Assembly: GCA_023101725.1 (NCBI GenBank) | Contig: JALJCO010000100.1 | Coordinates: 1 to 64,000, forward strand | Length of the DNA stretch: 64,000 nt | From: Atherinomorus stipes | Taxonomy: Eukaryota; Chordata; Actinopteri; Atheriniformes; Atherinidae | Direction of reading: 5' to 3' | Shown: positions 44,417 through 57,726 of the stretch, piece by piece | How positions within the stretch are numbered: the stretch's first letter is position 1 | Layout: each line of letters opens with the position of its first letter | The notes under the pieces: model-generated | Told to the model about the DNA's origin: nothing | The model's database searches: none | The model's input: only the letters and a program-made list of their open reading frames with translations | Made by a program: the position numbers and the translations under genes

Positions 44417-47400
44417 GATCCAGAAACACCTTCATCTGTCTTCTTTGGACCACATACAGGATCCAGAAACACCTTCATCCGTCTTCTCTGGACCACATAC
44501 AGGATCCAGAACCACCTTCATCCGTCTTCTCTGGACCACATACAGGATCCAGAAACACCTTCATCCGTCTGGACCACATACAGGATCCAGAACCACCTTC
44601 ATCCGTCTTCTCTGGACCACATACAGGATCCAGAAACACCTTCATCCGTCTGGACCACATACAGGATCCAGAACCACCTTCATCCGTCTGGACCACATAC
44701 AGGATCCAGAACCACCTTCATCCGTCTGGACCACATACAGGATCCAGAAACACCTTCATCCGTCTGGACCACATACAGGATCCAGAAACACCTTCATCCG
44801 TCTTCTCTGGACCACATACAGGATCCAGAAAAACCTTCATCCGTCTTCTTTGGACCACATACAGGATCCAGAAACACCTTCATCCGTCTTCTTTGGACCA
44901 CATACGGGATCCAGAAACACCTTCATCCGTCTTCTCTGGACCACATACAGGATCCAGAAACACCTTCATCCGTCTTCTCTGGACCACATACAGGATCCAG
45001 AAAAACCTTCATCCGTCTTCTTTGGACCACATACAGGATCCAGAAACACCTTCATCCGTCTTCTCTGGACCACATACAGGATCCAGAAACACCTTCATCC
45101 GTCTTCTCTGGACCACATACAGGATCCAGAACCACCTTCATCCGTCTTCTCTGGACCACATACAGGATCCAGAAACACCTTCATCCATCTTCTCTGGACC
45201 ACATACAGGATCCAGAAACACCTTCATCCGTCTTCTCTGGACCACATACAGGATCCAGAAACACCTTCATCCGTCTTCTCTGGACCACATACAGGATCCA
45301 GAAAAACCTTCATCCGTCTTCTTTGGACCACATACAGGATCCAGAAAAAACCTTCATCCGTCTTCTTTGGACCACATACGGGATCCAGAAACACCTTCAT
45401 CCGTCTTCTCTGGACCACATACAGGATCCAGAAACACCTTCATCCGTCTTCTCTGGACCACATACAGGATCCAGAAAAACCTTCATCCGTCTTCTTTGGA
45501 CCACATACGGGATCCAGAAACACCTTCATCCGTCTTCTTTGGACCACATACGGGATCCAGAAACACCTTCATCCGTCTTCTCTGGACCACATACAGGATC
45601 CAGAAACACCTTCATCCGTCTTCTCTGGACCACATACAGGATCCAGAAAAACCTTCATCCGTCTTCTTTGGACCACATACAGGATCCAGAAACACCTTCA
45701 TCCGTCTTCTTTGGACCACATACGGGATCCAGAAACACCTTCATCCGTCTTCTCTGGACCACATACAGGATCCAGAAACACCTTCATCCGTCTTCTCTGG
45801 ACCACATACAGGATCCAGAAACACCTTCATCCGTCTTCTCTGGACCACATACAGGATCCAGAAACACCTTCATCCGTCTTCTCTGGACCACATACAGGAT
45901 CCAGAAAAAACCTTAATCCGTCTTCTTTGGACCACATACAGGATCCAGAAACACCTTCATCCGTCTTCTCTGGACCACATACAGGATCCAGAAAAACCTT
46001 CATCCGTCTTCTTTGGACCACATACAGGATCCAGAAACACCTTCATCCGTCTTCTTTGGACCACATACGGGATCCAGAAACACCTTCATCCGTCTTCTCT
46101 GGACCACATACAGGATCCAGAAACACCTTCATCCGTCTTCTCTGGACCACATACAGGATCCAGAAAAACCTTCATCCGTCTTCTTTGGACCACATACAGG
46201 ATCCAGAAACACCTTCATCCGTCTTCTCTGGACCACATACAGGATCCAGAAACACCTTCATCCGTCTTCTCTGGACCACATACAGGATCCAGAACCACCT
46301 TCATCCGTCTTCTCTGGACCACATACAGGATCCAGAAACACCTTCATCCATCTTCTCTGGACCACATACAGGATCCAGAAACACCTTCATCCGTCTTCTC
46401 TGGACCACATACAGGATCCAGAAACACCTTCATCCGTCTTCTCTGGACCACATACAGGATCCAGAAAAACCTTCATCCGTCTTCTTTGGACCACATACAG
46501 GATCCAGAAACACCTTCATCCGTCTTCTTTGGACCACATACGGGATCCAGAAACACCTTCATCCGTCTTCTCTGGACCACATACAGGATCCAGAAACACC
46601 TTCATCCGTCTTCTCTGGACCACATACAGGATCCAGAAAAACCTTCATCCGTTTGGCCAACATACAGGATCCAGAAAAACCTTCATCCGTCTGGACCACA
46701 TACAGGATCCAGAAACACCTTCATCCGTCTTCTCTGGACCACATACAGGATCCAGAAACACCTTCATCCGTCTTCTCTGGACCACATACAGGATCCAGAA
46801 ACACCTTCATCCGTCTGGACCACATACGGGATCCAGAAACACCTTCATCCATCTTCTCTGGACCACATACAGGATCCAGAAACACCTTCATCCGTTTGGA
46901 CCACATACAGGATCCAGAAACACCTTCATCCGTTTGGACCACATACGGGATCCAGAAACACCTTCATCCATCTTCTCTGGACCACATACAGGATCCAGAA
47001 ACACCTTCATCCGTCTGGACCACATACAGGATCCAGAAACACCTTCATCCGTCTTCTCTGGACCACATACAGGATCCAGAAACACCTTCATCCGTCTTCT
47101 CTGGACCACATACAGGATCCAGAAACACCTTCATCCGTCTGGACCACATACGGGATCCAGAAACACCTTCATCCATCTTCTCTGGACCACATACAGGATC
47201 CAGAAACACCTTCATCCGTTTGGACCACATACAGGATCCAGAAACACCTTCATCCGTTTGGACCACATACAGGATCCAGAAACACCATCATCCGTCTTCT
47301 CTGGACCACATACAGGATCCAGAAACACCTTCATCCGTCTTCTCTGGACCACATACAGGATCCAGAAACACCTTCATCCGTCTTCTCTGGACCACATACA

Positions 47401-50400
47401 GGATCCAGAAACACCTTCATCCGTCTTCTTTGGACCACATACAGGATCCAGAAACACCTTCATCCGTCTTCTTTGGACCACATACAGGATCCAGAAACAC
47501 CTTCATCCGTCTTCTCTGGACCACATACAGGATCCAGAAACACCTTCATCCGTCTGGACCACATACAGGATCCAGAAAAACCTTCATCCGTCTTCTTTGG
47601 ACCACATACAGGATCCAGAAACACCTTCATCCGTCTGGACCACATACGGGATCCAGAAACACCTTCATCCATCTTCTCTGGACCACATACAGGATCCAGA
47701 AACACCTTCATCCGTTTGGCCAACATACAGGATCCAGAAAAACCTTCATCCGTCTGGACCACATACAGGATCCAGAAACACCTTCATCCGTCTGGACCAC
47801 ATACAGGATACAGAAACACCTTCATCCGTCTTCTCTGGACCACATACAGGATCCAGAAACACCTTCATCCGTCTTTTTTGGACCACATACAGGATCCAGA
47901 AACACCTTCATCCGTCTTCTTTGGACCACATACAGGATCCAGAAAAACCTTCATCCGTCTTCTTTGGACCACATACAGGATCCAGAAAAACCTTCATCCG
48001 TCTTCTTTGGACCACATACAGGATCCAGAAACACCTTCATCCGTCTGGACCACATACAGGATCCAGAAAAACCTTCATCCGTCTGGACCACATACAGGAT
48101 CCAGAAAAACCTTCATCCGTCTTCTCTGGACCACATACAGGATCCAGAAAAACCTTCATCCGTCTTCTTTGGACCACATACAGGATCCAGAAACACCTTC
48201 ATCCGTCTTCTTTGGACCACATACGGGATCCAGAAACACCTTCATCCGTCTTCTCTGGACCACATACAGGATCCAGAAAAACCTTCATCCGTCTTCTTTG
48301 GACCACATACAGGATCCAGAAACACCTTCATCCGTCTTCTTTGGACCACATACGGGATCCAGAAACACCTTCATCCGTCTTCTCTGGACCACATACAGGA
48401 TCCAGAAACACCTTCATCCGTCTTCTCTGGACCACATACAGGATCCAGAAAAACCTTCATCCGTCTTCTTTGGACCACATACAGGATCCAGAAACACCTT
48501 CATCCGTCTTCTCTGGACCACATACAGGATCCAGAAACACCTTCATCCGTCTTCTCTGGACCACATACAGGATCCAGAACCACCTTCATCCGTCTTCTCT
48601 GGACCACATACAGGATCCAGAAACACCTTCATCCATCTTCTCTGGACCACATACAGGATCCAGAAACACCTTCATCCGTCTTCTCTGGACCACATACAGG
48701 ATCCAGAAACACCTTCATCCGTCTTCTCTGGACCACATACAGGATCCAGAAAAACCTTCATCCGTCTTCTTTGGACCACATACAGGATCCAGAAACACCT
48801 TCATCCGTCTTCTCTGGACCACATACAGGATCCAGAAACACCTTCATCCGTCTTCTCTGGACCACATACAGGATCCAGAAAAACCTTCATCCGTCTTCTT
48901 TGGACCACATACAGGATCCAGAAACACCTTCATCCGTCTTCTTTGGACCACATACGGGATCCAGAAACACCTTCATCCGTCTTCTCTGGACCACATACAG
49001 GATCCAGAAACACCTTCATCCGTCTTCTCTGGACCACATACAGGATCCAGAAAAACCTTCATCCGTCTTCTTTGGACCACATACAGGATCCAGAAACACC
49101 TTCATCCGTCTTCTTTGGACCACATACGGGATCCAGAAACACCTTCATCCGTCTTCTCTGGACCACATACAGGATCCAGAAACACCTTCATCCGTCTTCT
49201 CTGGACCACATACAGGATCCAGAAAAACCTTCATCCGTCTTCTTTGGACCACATACAGGATCCAGAAACACCTTCATCCGTCTGGACCACATACAGGATC
49301 CAGAAACACCTTCATCCGTCTGGACCACATACAGGATCCAGAAACACCTTCATCCGTCTTCTCTGGACCACATACAGGATCCAGAAACACCTTCATCCGT
49401 CTTCTTTGGACCACATACAGGATCCAGAAACACCTTCATCCGTCTTCTTTGGACCACATACAGGATCCAGAAACACCTTCATCCGTCTTCTCTGGACCAC
49501 ATACAGGATCCAGAAACACCTTCATCCGTCTGGACCACATACAGGATCCAGAAAAACCTTCATCCGTCTTCTTTGGACCACATACAGGATCCAGAAACAC
49601 CTTCATCCGTCTGGACCACATACGGGATCCAGAAACACCTTCATCCATCTTCTCTGGACCACATACAGGATCCAGAAACACCTTCATCCGTTTGGCCAAC
49701 ATACAGGATCCAGAAAAACCTTCATCCGTCTGGACCACATACAGGATCCAGAAACACCTTCATCCGTCTGGACCACATACAGGATCCAGAAACACCTTCA
49801 TCCGTCTTCTCTGGACCACATAGAGGATCCAGAAACACCTTCATCCGTCTTTTTGGACCACATACAGGATCCAGAAACACCTTCATCCGTCTTCTTTGGA
49901 CCACATACAGGATCCAGAAAAACCTTCATCCGTCTTCTTTGGACCACATACAGGATCCAGCAAAAACCCTCATCCGTCTTCTTTGGACCACATACAGGAT
50001 CCAGAAACACCTTCATCCGTCTGGACCACATACAGGATCCAGAAAAACCTTCATCCGTCTGGACCACATACAGGATCCAGAAAAACCTTCATCCGTCTTC
50101 TTTGGACCACATACAGGATCCAGAAACACCTTCATCCGTCTGGACCACATACAGGATCCAGAAACACCTTCATCCGTCTGGACCACATACAGGATCCAGA
50201 AACACCTTCATCCGTCTTCTCTGGACCACATACAGGACCCAGAAACACCTTCATCCGTCTTCTTTGGACCACATACGGGATCCAGAAACACCTTCATCCG
50301 TCTTCTCTGGACCACATACAGGATCCAGAAACACCTTCATCCGTCTTCTTTGGACCACATACAGGATCCAGAAACACCTTCATCCGTCTTCTTTGGACCA

Positions 50401-53148
50401 CATACAGGATCCAGAAACACCTTCATCCGTCTTCTTTGGACCACATACAGGATCCAGAAACACCTTCATCCGTCTTCTCTGGACCACATACAGGATCCAG
50501 AAACACCTTCATCCGTCTGGACCACATACAGGATCCAGAAAAACCTTCATCCGTCTTCTTTGGACCACATACAGGATCCAGAAACACCTTCATCCGTCTG
50601 GACCACATACAGGATCCAGAAAAACCTTCATCCGTCTTCTTTGGACCACATACAGGATCCAGAAACACCTTCATCCGTCTGGACCACATACGGGATCCAG
50701 AAACACCTTCATCCATCTTCTCTGGACCACATACAGGATCCAGAAACACCTTCATCCATCTGGACCACATACAGGATCCAGAAACACCTTCATCCGTCTT
50801 CTCTGGACCACATACAGGATCCAGAAACACCTTCATCCGTCTTCTCTGGACCACATACAGGATCCAGAAACACCTTCATCCGTCTGGACCACATACGGGA
50901 TCCAGAAACACCTTCATCCATCTTCTCTGGACCACATACAGGATCCAGAAACACCTTCATCCGTTTGGACCACATACAGGATCCAGAAACACCTTCATCC
51001 GTTTGGACCACATACAGGATCCAGAAACACCATCATCCGTCTTCTCTGGACCACATACAGGATCCAGAAACACCTTCATCCGTCTTCTCTGGACCACATA
51101 CAGGATCCAGAAACACCTTCATCCGTCTTCTCTGGACCACATACAGGATCCAGAAACACCTTCATCCGTCTTCTTTGGACCACATACAGGATCCAGAAAC
51201 ACCTTCATCCGTCTTCTTTGGACCACATACAGGATCCAGAAACACCTTCATCCGTCTTCTCTGGACCACATACAGGATCCAGAAACACCTTCATCCGTCT
51301 GGACCACATACAGGATCCAGAAAAACCTTCATCCGTCTTCTTTGGACCACATACAGGATCCAGAAACACCTTCATCTGTCTGGACCACATACGGGATCCA
51401 GAAACACCTTCATCCATCTTCTCTGGACCACATACAGGATCCAGAAACACCTTCATCCGTTTGGCCAACATACAGGATCCAGAAAAACCTTCATCCGTCT
51501 GGACCACATACAGGATCCAGAAACACCTTCATCCGTCTGGACCACATACAGGATACAGAAACACCTTCATCCGTCTTCTCTGGACCACATACAGGATCCA
51601 GAAACACCTTCATCCGTCTTTTTTGGACCACATACAGGATCCAGAAACACCTTCATCCGTCTTCTTTGGACCACATACAGGATCCAGAAAAACCTTCATC
51701 CGTCTTCTTTGGACCACATACAGGATCCAGAAAAAACCTTCATCCGTCTTCTTTGGACCACATACAGGATCCAGAAACACCTTCATCCGTCTGGACCACA
51801 TACAGGATCCAGAAAAACCTTCATCCGTCTGGACCACATACAGGATCCAGAAAAACCTTCATCCGTCTTCTCTGGACCACATACAGGATCCAGAAAAACC
51901 TTCATCCGTCTTCTTTGGACCACATACAGGATCCAGAAACACCTTCATCGGTCTTCTTTGGACCACATACGGGATCCAGAAACACCTTCATCCGTCTTCT
52001 CTGGACCACATACAGGATCCAGAAAAACCTTCATCCGTCTTCTTTGGACCACATACAGGATCCAGAAACACCTTCATCCGTCTTCTTTGGACCACATACG
52101 GGATCCAGAAACACCTTCATCCGTCTTCTCTGGACCACATACAGGATCCAGAAACACCTTCATCCGTCTTCTCTGGACCACATACAGGATCCAGAAAAAC
52201 CTTTATCCGTCTTCTTTGGACCACATACAGGATCCAGAAACACCTTCATCCGTCTTCTCTGGACCACATACAGGATCCAGAAACACCTTCATCCGTCTTC
52301 TCTGGACCACATACAGGATCCAGAACCACCTTCATCCGTCTTCTCTGGACCATACAGGATCCAGAAACACCTTCATCCATCTTCTCTGGACCACATACAG
52401 GATCCAGAAACACCTTCATCCGTCTTCTCTGGACCACATACAGGATCCAGAAACACCTTCATCCGTCTTCTCTGGACCACATACAGGATCCAGAAAAACC
52501 TTCATCCGTCTTCTTTGGACCACATACAGGATCCAGAAACACCTTCATCCGTCTTCTTTGGACCACATACGGGATCCAGAAACACCTTCATCCGTCTTCT
52601 CTGGACCACATACAGGATCCAGAAACACCTTCATCCGTCTTCTCTGGACCACATACAGGATCCAGAAACACCTTCATCCGTCTTCTCTGGACCACATACA
52701 GGATCCAGAAAAACCTTCATCCGTCTTCTTTGGACCACATACAGGATCCAGAAACACCTTCATCCGTCTTCTTTGGACCACATACGGGATCCAGAAACAC
52801 CTTCATCCGTCTTCTCTGGACCACATACAGGATCCAGAAACACCTTCATCCGTCTTCTCTGGACCACATACAGGATCCAGAAAAACCTTCATCAGTCTTC
52901 TTTGGACCACATACAGGATCCAGAAACACCTTCATCCGTCTTCTTTGGACCACATACGGGATCCAGAAACACCTTCATCCGTCTTCTCTGGACCACATAC
53001 AGGATCCAGAAACACCTTCATCCGTCTTCTCTGGACCACATACAGGATCCAGAAAAACCTTCATCCGTCTTCTTTGGACCACATACAGGATCCAGAAACA
53101 CCTTCATCCGTCTGGACCACATACAGGATCCAGAAACACCTTCATCCA
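44417..53148 (+). repeat. 43/38-bp BamHI satellite array, left part
   Basis: About 210 tandem units. The long unit is 43 bp (GGACCACATACAGGATCCAG, AAACACCTTCATCCGTCTTC, TCT). The short unit (38 bp) lacks TCTCT. Almost every unit has GGATCC. Frequent variants are AAACACC/AAAAACC/AACCACC, TACAGG/TACGGG, CTTCTCT/CTTCTTT and ATCCG/ATCCA. Neither unit length is a multiple of three and all three + frames lack stops, which yields giant ORFs (up to 2796 aa) that cycle through the three frames. I do not regard these as genes. Confidence 0.98.
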
Positions 53149-53808
53149 TGTGCTGTCCTCACCACACGTAACCATGTGAGGCTAGACAGCCAGCTAACAC
53201 AAAGCAAAAAGACAAAAATGAAAAAAGCTCTCTCCACACAAGGTTTGCTTTTCTTGATCGCTGGAGATCTTTTTTATGTATAGTTGTCTTTCCGTAATAT
53301 TTCTTTTTTTCCTTAACTGAAACATAAAAAAAGGGAGCAAATTACAAACTAATACAGGTTAGCTTAAGCATGTACATCGTTTTTCACATTTCAATCAACC
53401 AACTAGCTACTGATATTAACACACATACACAACGCAACACTTACAAAGACTTAAGTTTTCCAAGGCACGAGCGTGTAGAACACATTTGGCGTATACGAGT
53501 CGTTTCCTCACTGATTTCTCTCGAACAACTAGCTCACCACGTTGCCGGAGTAAAAACAACAAAGATTGTCGCTAAGGTGAGAGCACTCACTCGCTTGCGC
53601 AACTGAGCATACATTTTAACAAAGAGTTTTTTAAAGAAAAAGATGTGTCACCCTGATTAAATCTGAAATCCAAAACATTTTTTAAAACTGTTTTTATCAT
53701 GAAGTAACTTACTTTTACTATCAACTTATTTATTACTATTTTTTTTTTAAATGTAAATTATTCACACCATGAACTAATTATTCCTGTCTTTTCCCAAAAG
53801 ACATAACA
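53149..53808 (-). repeat. BEL/Pao 3' LTR
   Basis: 660 bp, TG...CA ends (TGTGCTGTCCTC to GACATAACA on the + strand). Differs from the other LTR by C/T at 53157 and by four homopolymer lengths. Confidence 0.96.
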
Positions 53809-53818
53809 CTCCCCGCTT
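53809..53818 (-). other. Polypurine tract of the BEL/Pao element
   Basis: On the - strand AAGCGGGGAG directly abuts the 3' LTR start (TGTTATGTC), the expected place for the plus-strand primer. Confidence 0.75.
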
Positions 53819-53893
53819 GATATAATCACATTATATCACTACATCAATACAATCTTCTTTGACACATTTTGGTCTTTCAATATCAGAGAACAT

Positions 53894-55138
53894 TCACTCA
53901 GTCTCTGACAGCAAAACAACAATCTCTGACACTGGTCTGAGGAACACTTTAACAGTCCCATCTTGTACGATCCGCACTTCCACTTTGCGGACCCTCCTGT
54001 CGCTGCTGGGAAATGTTTTTGTTATTAGTCCCATGGGCCATTCATTCCTGCTGACTCGGGAGTCTTTTAGCAGGATAACATCTCCTTCTTTGACGTTGGG
54101 TCTAGTTTCAGTCCATTTCACACGTCTTTGCAAGGTGGATAAGTACTCTCCTCGCCACCTTTTCCAAAAAGTATCGGCAAGGTACTGAACATGTTTCCAC
54201 TGTTTCCCAAACAACTGTCCCGATGAAAAGTTCCCAGATGGAGCAGAAACAGCACTCACTTTTTGAGTCAGTAACATTGCTGGAGTGAGTACTGCAGGAC
54301 TGTCAGGGTCGGTGGATATGGGGACAAGAGGCCTTGCATTAATAATTGCCATCACCTCGGCCATAAAGGTGCTTAAGACTTCATGAGTGAGACGAAATTG
54401 TTCAGTTTGTGACAGCATTGCATCTAGAATGCGCCTGGCAACCCCTATGAGCCGCTCCCAGGAGCCTCCCATGTGGGACGCGTGAGGGGGGTTGAATGTC
54501 CAGCTGCATCCTCTCTCTTGCAGGAACTTTCTTACTGCTGTGTTTGTTGAATCTAACCCGAGTTCCTTACAAGCTCCTACAAAATTTGTGCCTCTGTCTG
54601 AACGTAGGAGCTTGACTGGGCCACGCACAGAGAAAAACCTTCTCAATGCATTAATAAAACTGTCAGTAGTCATACTCTCAATCAGTTCAATATGTACGGC
54701 CCTGGTAGACATGCATGTGAACAAGACAGCCCAGCGTTTGCTCTGGGCACAACCACCTCTTGTCCGACGTGATACAATTGTCCACGGCCCAAACACATCC
54801 AAGCCTACTGTGGTGAAAGGTGGTTCAGGGGTGACTCGGTCTGGAGGCAAGTCTGCCATTTTCTGGGCCTGCATTTTGCCTCGCAATTTGCGACACGTGA
54901 CACACTTGTAGATGACAGAGGATACAAGGCGTTTACCTCCAACTATCCAGAATCCAGCACCACGGATAGCTCCCTCGGTTATGTGTCTCCCTTGATGAGC
55001 CACTTGTTTGTGGAAGTGTCTTATGAGTAGCATGGTGACATGGCTGGTGGATGGGACAATCAGAGGGTGTTTTTCGTTCTCTGTGAGGTCAGCAGAGGAG
55101 AGACGCCCACCGACTCGTAAGAGGTTGTCTTTGTCCAC
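53894..55138 (-). CDS. BEL/Pao integrase region of pol
   Basis: 414-aa open segment. It has an HHCC-type zinc region (HFHKQVAHQGRHITEGAIRG, CVTCRKLRGK), then the integrase core with D (VGLDVFGPW), D (LRSDRGTNFVGA) and E (ASHMGGSWERLIGVARR). The C-terminal domain (GDVILLKDSRVSRNEWPMGL) is the DUF5641 region typical of BEL/Pao. The frame is continuous here, but it is separated from upstream pol by a 1-nt shift at about 55152-55155. Confidence 0.93.
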   Translation of the reverse strand: MDKDNLLRVGGRLSSADLTENEKHPLIVPSTSHVTMLLIRHFHKQVAHQGRHITEGAIRGAGFWIVGGKRLVSSVIYKCVTCRKLRGKMQAQKMADLPPDRVTPEPPFTTVGLDVFGPWTIVSRRTRGGCAQSKRWAVLFTCMSTRAVHIELIESMTTDSFINALRRFFSVRGPVKLLRSDRGTNFVGACKELGLDSTNTAVRKFLQERGCSWTFNPPHASHMGGSWERLIGVARRILDAMLSQTEQFRLTHEVLSTFMAEVMAIINARPLVPISTDPDSPAVLTPAMLLTQKVSAVSAPSGNFSSGQLFGKQWKHVQYLADTFWKRWRGEYLSTLQRRVKWTETRPNVKEGDVILLKDSRVSRNEWPMGLITKTFPSSDRRVRKVEVRIVQDGTVKVFLRPVSEIVVLLSETE

Positions 55139-55560
55139 TACAGGATTGAGCTTTTGAGTTTGTCAAGTTTTCTGTTTGTTTGGTTTCCTCTTTTAAGCTC
55201 TTCGAATGTTTCTTTGTAAGTGTCATGTTGGACGGCTTGGATGATAACTACTCTGGCTTGTGTGAGTTCTTGGATGCTTGGAGTTTCACAGAAACTTTTC
55301 CATCCCTTTTGTCCATTTGTCTTGTGTTTGAAGGAGGCAACGATGTGAATAAGTCTGGCTATGACTCTGCACAGTGAGGTCCAACTGGAAAATCTCTCAA
55401 AACGGTCAGAACCTAGCTGTGGCTCTGTAGTTGTAGTTTTCAGTACTTTAACCTCTTGACGTATTTCTCTGTCATTTTCTGGTTCGATGAGTGCAAAGGA
55501 ACTGGTGTAGGGTGGTTCTGCGTGTGTCTCAGAATGCAAAAGTGTGGACCTGAGAACCAT
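55138..55560 (-). pseudogene. BEL/Pao pol, RNase H to integrase linker
   Basis: 140-aa segment (ALIEPENDREIRQEVKVLK, RFSSWTSLCRVIARL) that links RNase H and integrase in this family. Its frame differs from both neighbours. The upstream switch falls in an A4 run at 55538-55541 and the downstream one in a T4 run at 55152-55155 (+ strand), each fitting loss of one base. Confidence 0.85.
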
Positions 55561-55871
55561 GTACTGTTCTGCAGGTCAGCTGCTGGCATAAATCTTGTGG
55601 CTTGGTCAGCTGGATTTAGGTCAGTCGGCACGTACTGCCACTGGCTTGGGTGCGTGGACGCTCTAATGCGTGTGACCCTGTTGGCAACATACATGTAAAA
55701 TCGCTTAGAATTGTTGTTTATGTAACCTAACACGATTCTACTGTCGGTGTAAAATGTCACATTGTCCACTTTAATGTCCAGCTCATCTCTGATCAGCTCA
55801 AACATTTCTACCGCAAGCACAGCAGCACAGAGTTCTAGGCGTGGTATCGTGTGTGCGGGGCGGGGGTGCAA
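55440..55871 (-). pseudogene. BEL/Pao RNase H segment
   Basis: Contains IPRLELCAAVLAVEMFELI, NVTFYTDSRIVLGYINN (catalytic D) and PTDLNPADQATRF, a standard BEL RNase H domain. It is out of frame with the RT segment because of an extra base in a G5 run at 55862-55866, and its C-terminal 40 codons beyond about 55540 are out-of-frame sequence. Confidence 0.9.
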
Positions 55872-55905
55872 GTTTAGATTTCCCTATTACAAACCCAACC
55901 TGACA

Positions 55906-57726
55906 CTAACCTTCACTGTCAACTGTACGCAGATAAGCTACTGCCCCTATAGCGACAGTGGACGCATCAGAGAAAATGCACAGCTCTATTACTTTCATTG
56001 TGTTTAACGTACCTGGCCTGTAGCACCTTGGTATTTGGAGGTTTTCAAGAGCTTGCAAAGAGTCTTTCCATAAGACCCACATCTCATGCTTTTCAGGCGG
56101 TAGAGGGGTGTCCCAGTCTCTCTCATCAGATGATAGCTCCCTGAGTAGTGCTTTGCCCTGCATTATTATGGGAGCAACAAAGCCTAGAGGGTCGTAGAGG
56201 CTGTTGACTGTAGACAACACTCCCCTGCGTGTGAATGGTTTAGTCTCATCCGATACCTTGTAGGTGAAACTGTCAGATTGTAGGTCCCAGCAGAGTCCCA
56301 GGCTTCTCTGTACTGGGAGGGGGTCTACTCCTAGATCAAGATCTTTCAAATCCTTTGCACGATCCTCTGCAGGGAAAGCTTCCATGACTTGACTGCAGTT
56401 TGATGCCACTTTGTGAAGGCGTATGTTCGACTCTGCTAACATGTTTTGCGTTCTCCTGAGTAGGTCAATCGCTTCCTCTGGTGTAGCAACTGACGTGAGG
56501 CCGTCATCAACATAAAACTGGCGCTCAACAAACTGTCTTGTATCGGAGCCATGTTCTCTTTCACCCTGCTGTGCTGCCCGTCTCATGCAGTAAATGGCCA
56601 CAGCAGGTGACGGGCTGTTTCCAAATACGTGCACTTTCATTCTGAACTCAACAATGTTTTTAGTAATGTCATTATCTTTGTACCACAGATAGCGCAAATA
56701 GTCCCTGTGGTCTTCGCGCACAACAAAACAGTAGAACATTTGTTGCACATCAGCTGTCAGGGCTATAGGTTCTTTACGAAAGCGCAACAGCACTCCTAAC
56801 AGAGAGTTGTTCAAATCCGGCCCACTCAGAAGCACTTGGTTTGGGGATGTTCCATCACACTCCGCACTAGAATCAAACACGACCCGTATTTGTTCTGGCT
56901 TCTGAGGGTGGTATACACCGAACGTGGGCAAATACCAGTGTTCTTTACCCTCAGGCAGGGGGGGAGCAGGCTCTGCTTGATCATTATCCAACATTTTCTG
57001 CATGAACTGGATGTAATGATCTCTCATCTCTGGTTTCTTTTCTAGAGTCTTTCGGAGAGAGCAGAGGCGTTTTAGGGTTTGCTCTTTGTTGTTTGGCAGC
57101 TTTCTTCTTGGAGAGCGAAAGGGTAAAGGTGCAACCCAGCTGTTTTCCTGATTTTGACTAACTTCATTGTCCATTATGGTCAAGAATGTTTTGTCGTCCA
57201 TAGACAGTGCTTGTTTGTCATCACAGTCTGATCTAACAAACACAGAGTGTCCTAAGTTGTCTGTGTCACAGGTGAAGTCCAAACGGGCCCCATAATGTTC
57301 TTTAACATGGATTACATTAGGGCAGGGCTTAAAGTGGGACACACGGCCGTTATGTAGAACGTGTGTTTTGTAGACATTGACCTCTGACTGACTGTGTGTT
57401 TTTCCTACACACACCTCCCCTACAATAACCCAACCTAGGTCTAGCCTTTGGGCATAAGGTGCGTTATCAGGCCCATTAAGTTGCTCACGTACCTTATGGA
57501 CTCTGAGGATGTCCCTACCCAGGAGCAACAGGATTGGAGCATGGTGGTCGACGGGTTGGATTTTGTCCACAAGTGGGAGTAGATGAGGATGGTGCTGTGC
57601 GATTTCCGGAGAGGGTATTTCAGTTCTGTCGTCCGGAACAGAGTCACATTCGATCAGGGGGGGGTAGCTGGATGTTGACCTTTTCATCCATGGACTCGAG
57701 GCAGAAGTTGACAGCTCTCCTTCCAA
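55906..57726 (-). pseudogene. BEL/Pao protease C-terminal part and reverse transcriptase
   Basis: 606-aa segment. It begins at the end of the protease (LLLGRDILRVHKVREQLNG, LGWVIVGEVCVG). RT follows with GKEHWYLPTFGVYHPQKPEQ, TADVQQMFYCFVVREDHRDY and the YVDD box (QFYVDDGLTSVATPEEAIDL). It ends at the start of RNase H (FSDASTVAIGAVAYLR) at a TAG at 55906-55908, after which the same frame would continue for about 14 codons. The stretch upstream of the G8 run at 57657-57664 is out-of-frame sequence. Confidence 0.93.

Noticed and set aside
44475..52437. Set of - strand ORFs with a DEGVSGSCMWS-like repeat
   Set aside because: Reverse-strand readings of the same satellite, each ending within a few units.
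44379..53283. Giant open frames of 1,814, 2,388 and 2,796 codons with a 43-residue period
   Set aside because: They overlap in all three forward frames over a non-coding-looking satellite with 43/38-bp units and arise only because the unit lacks stops. No start context, signal, splice structure or domain.
53370..53606. Identical 78-aa ORF in both LTRs (also 60032-60268)
   Set aside because: On the strand opposite to the element, unrecognised, and explained by LTR identity.
54492..54911. + strand ORF of 139 codons
   Set aside because: Antisense shadow of the BEL/Pao integrase.
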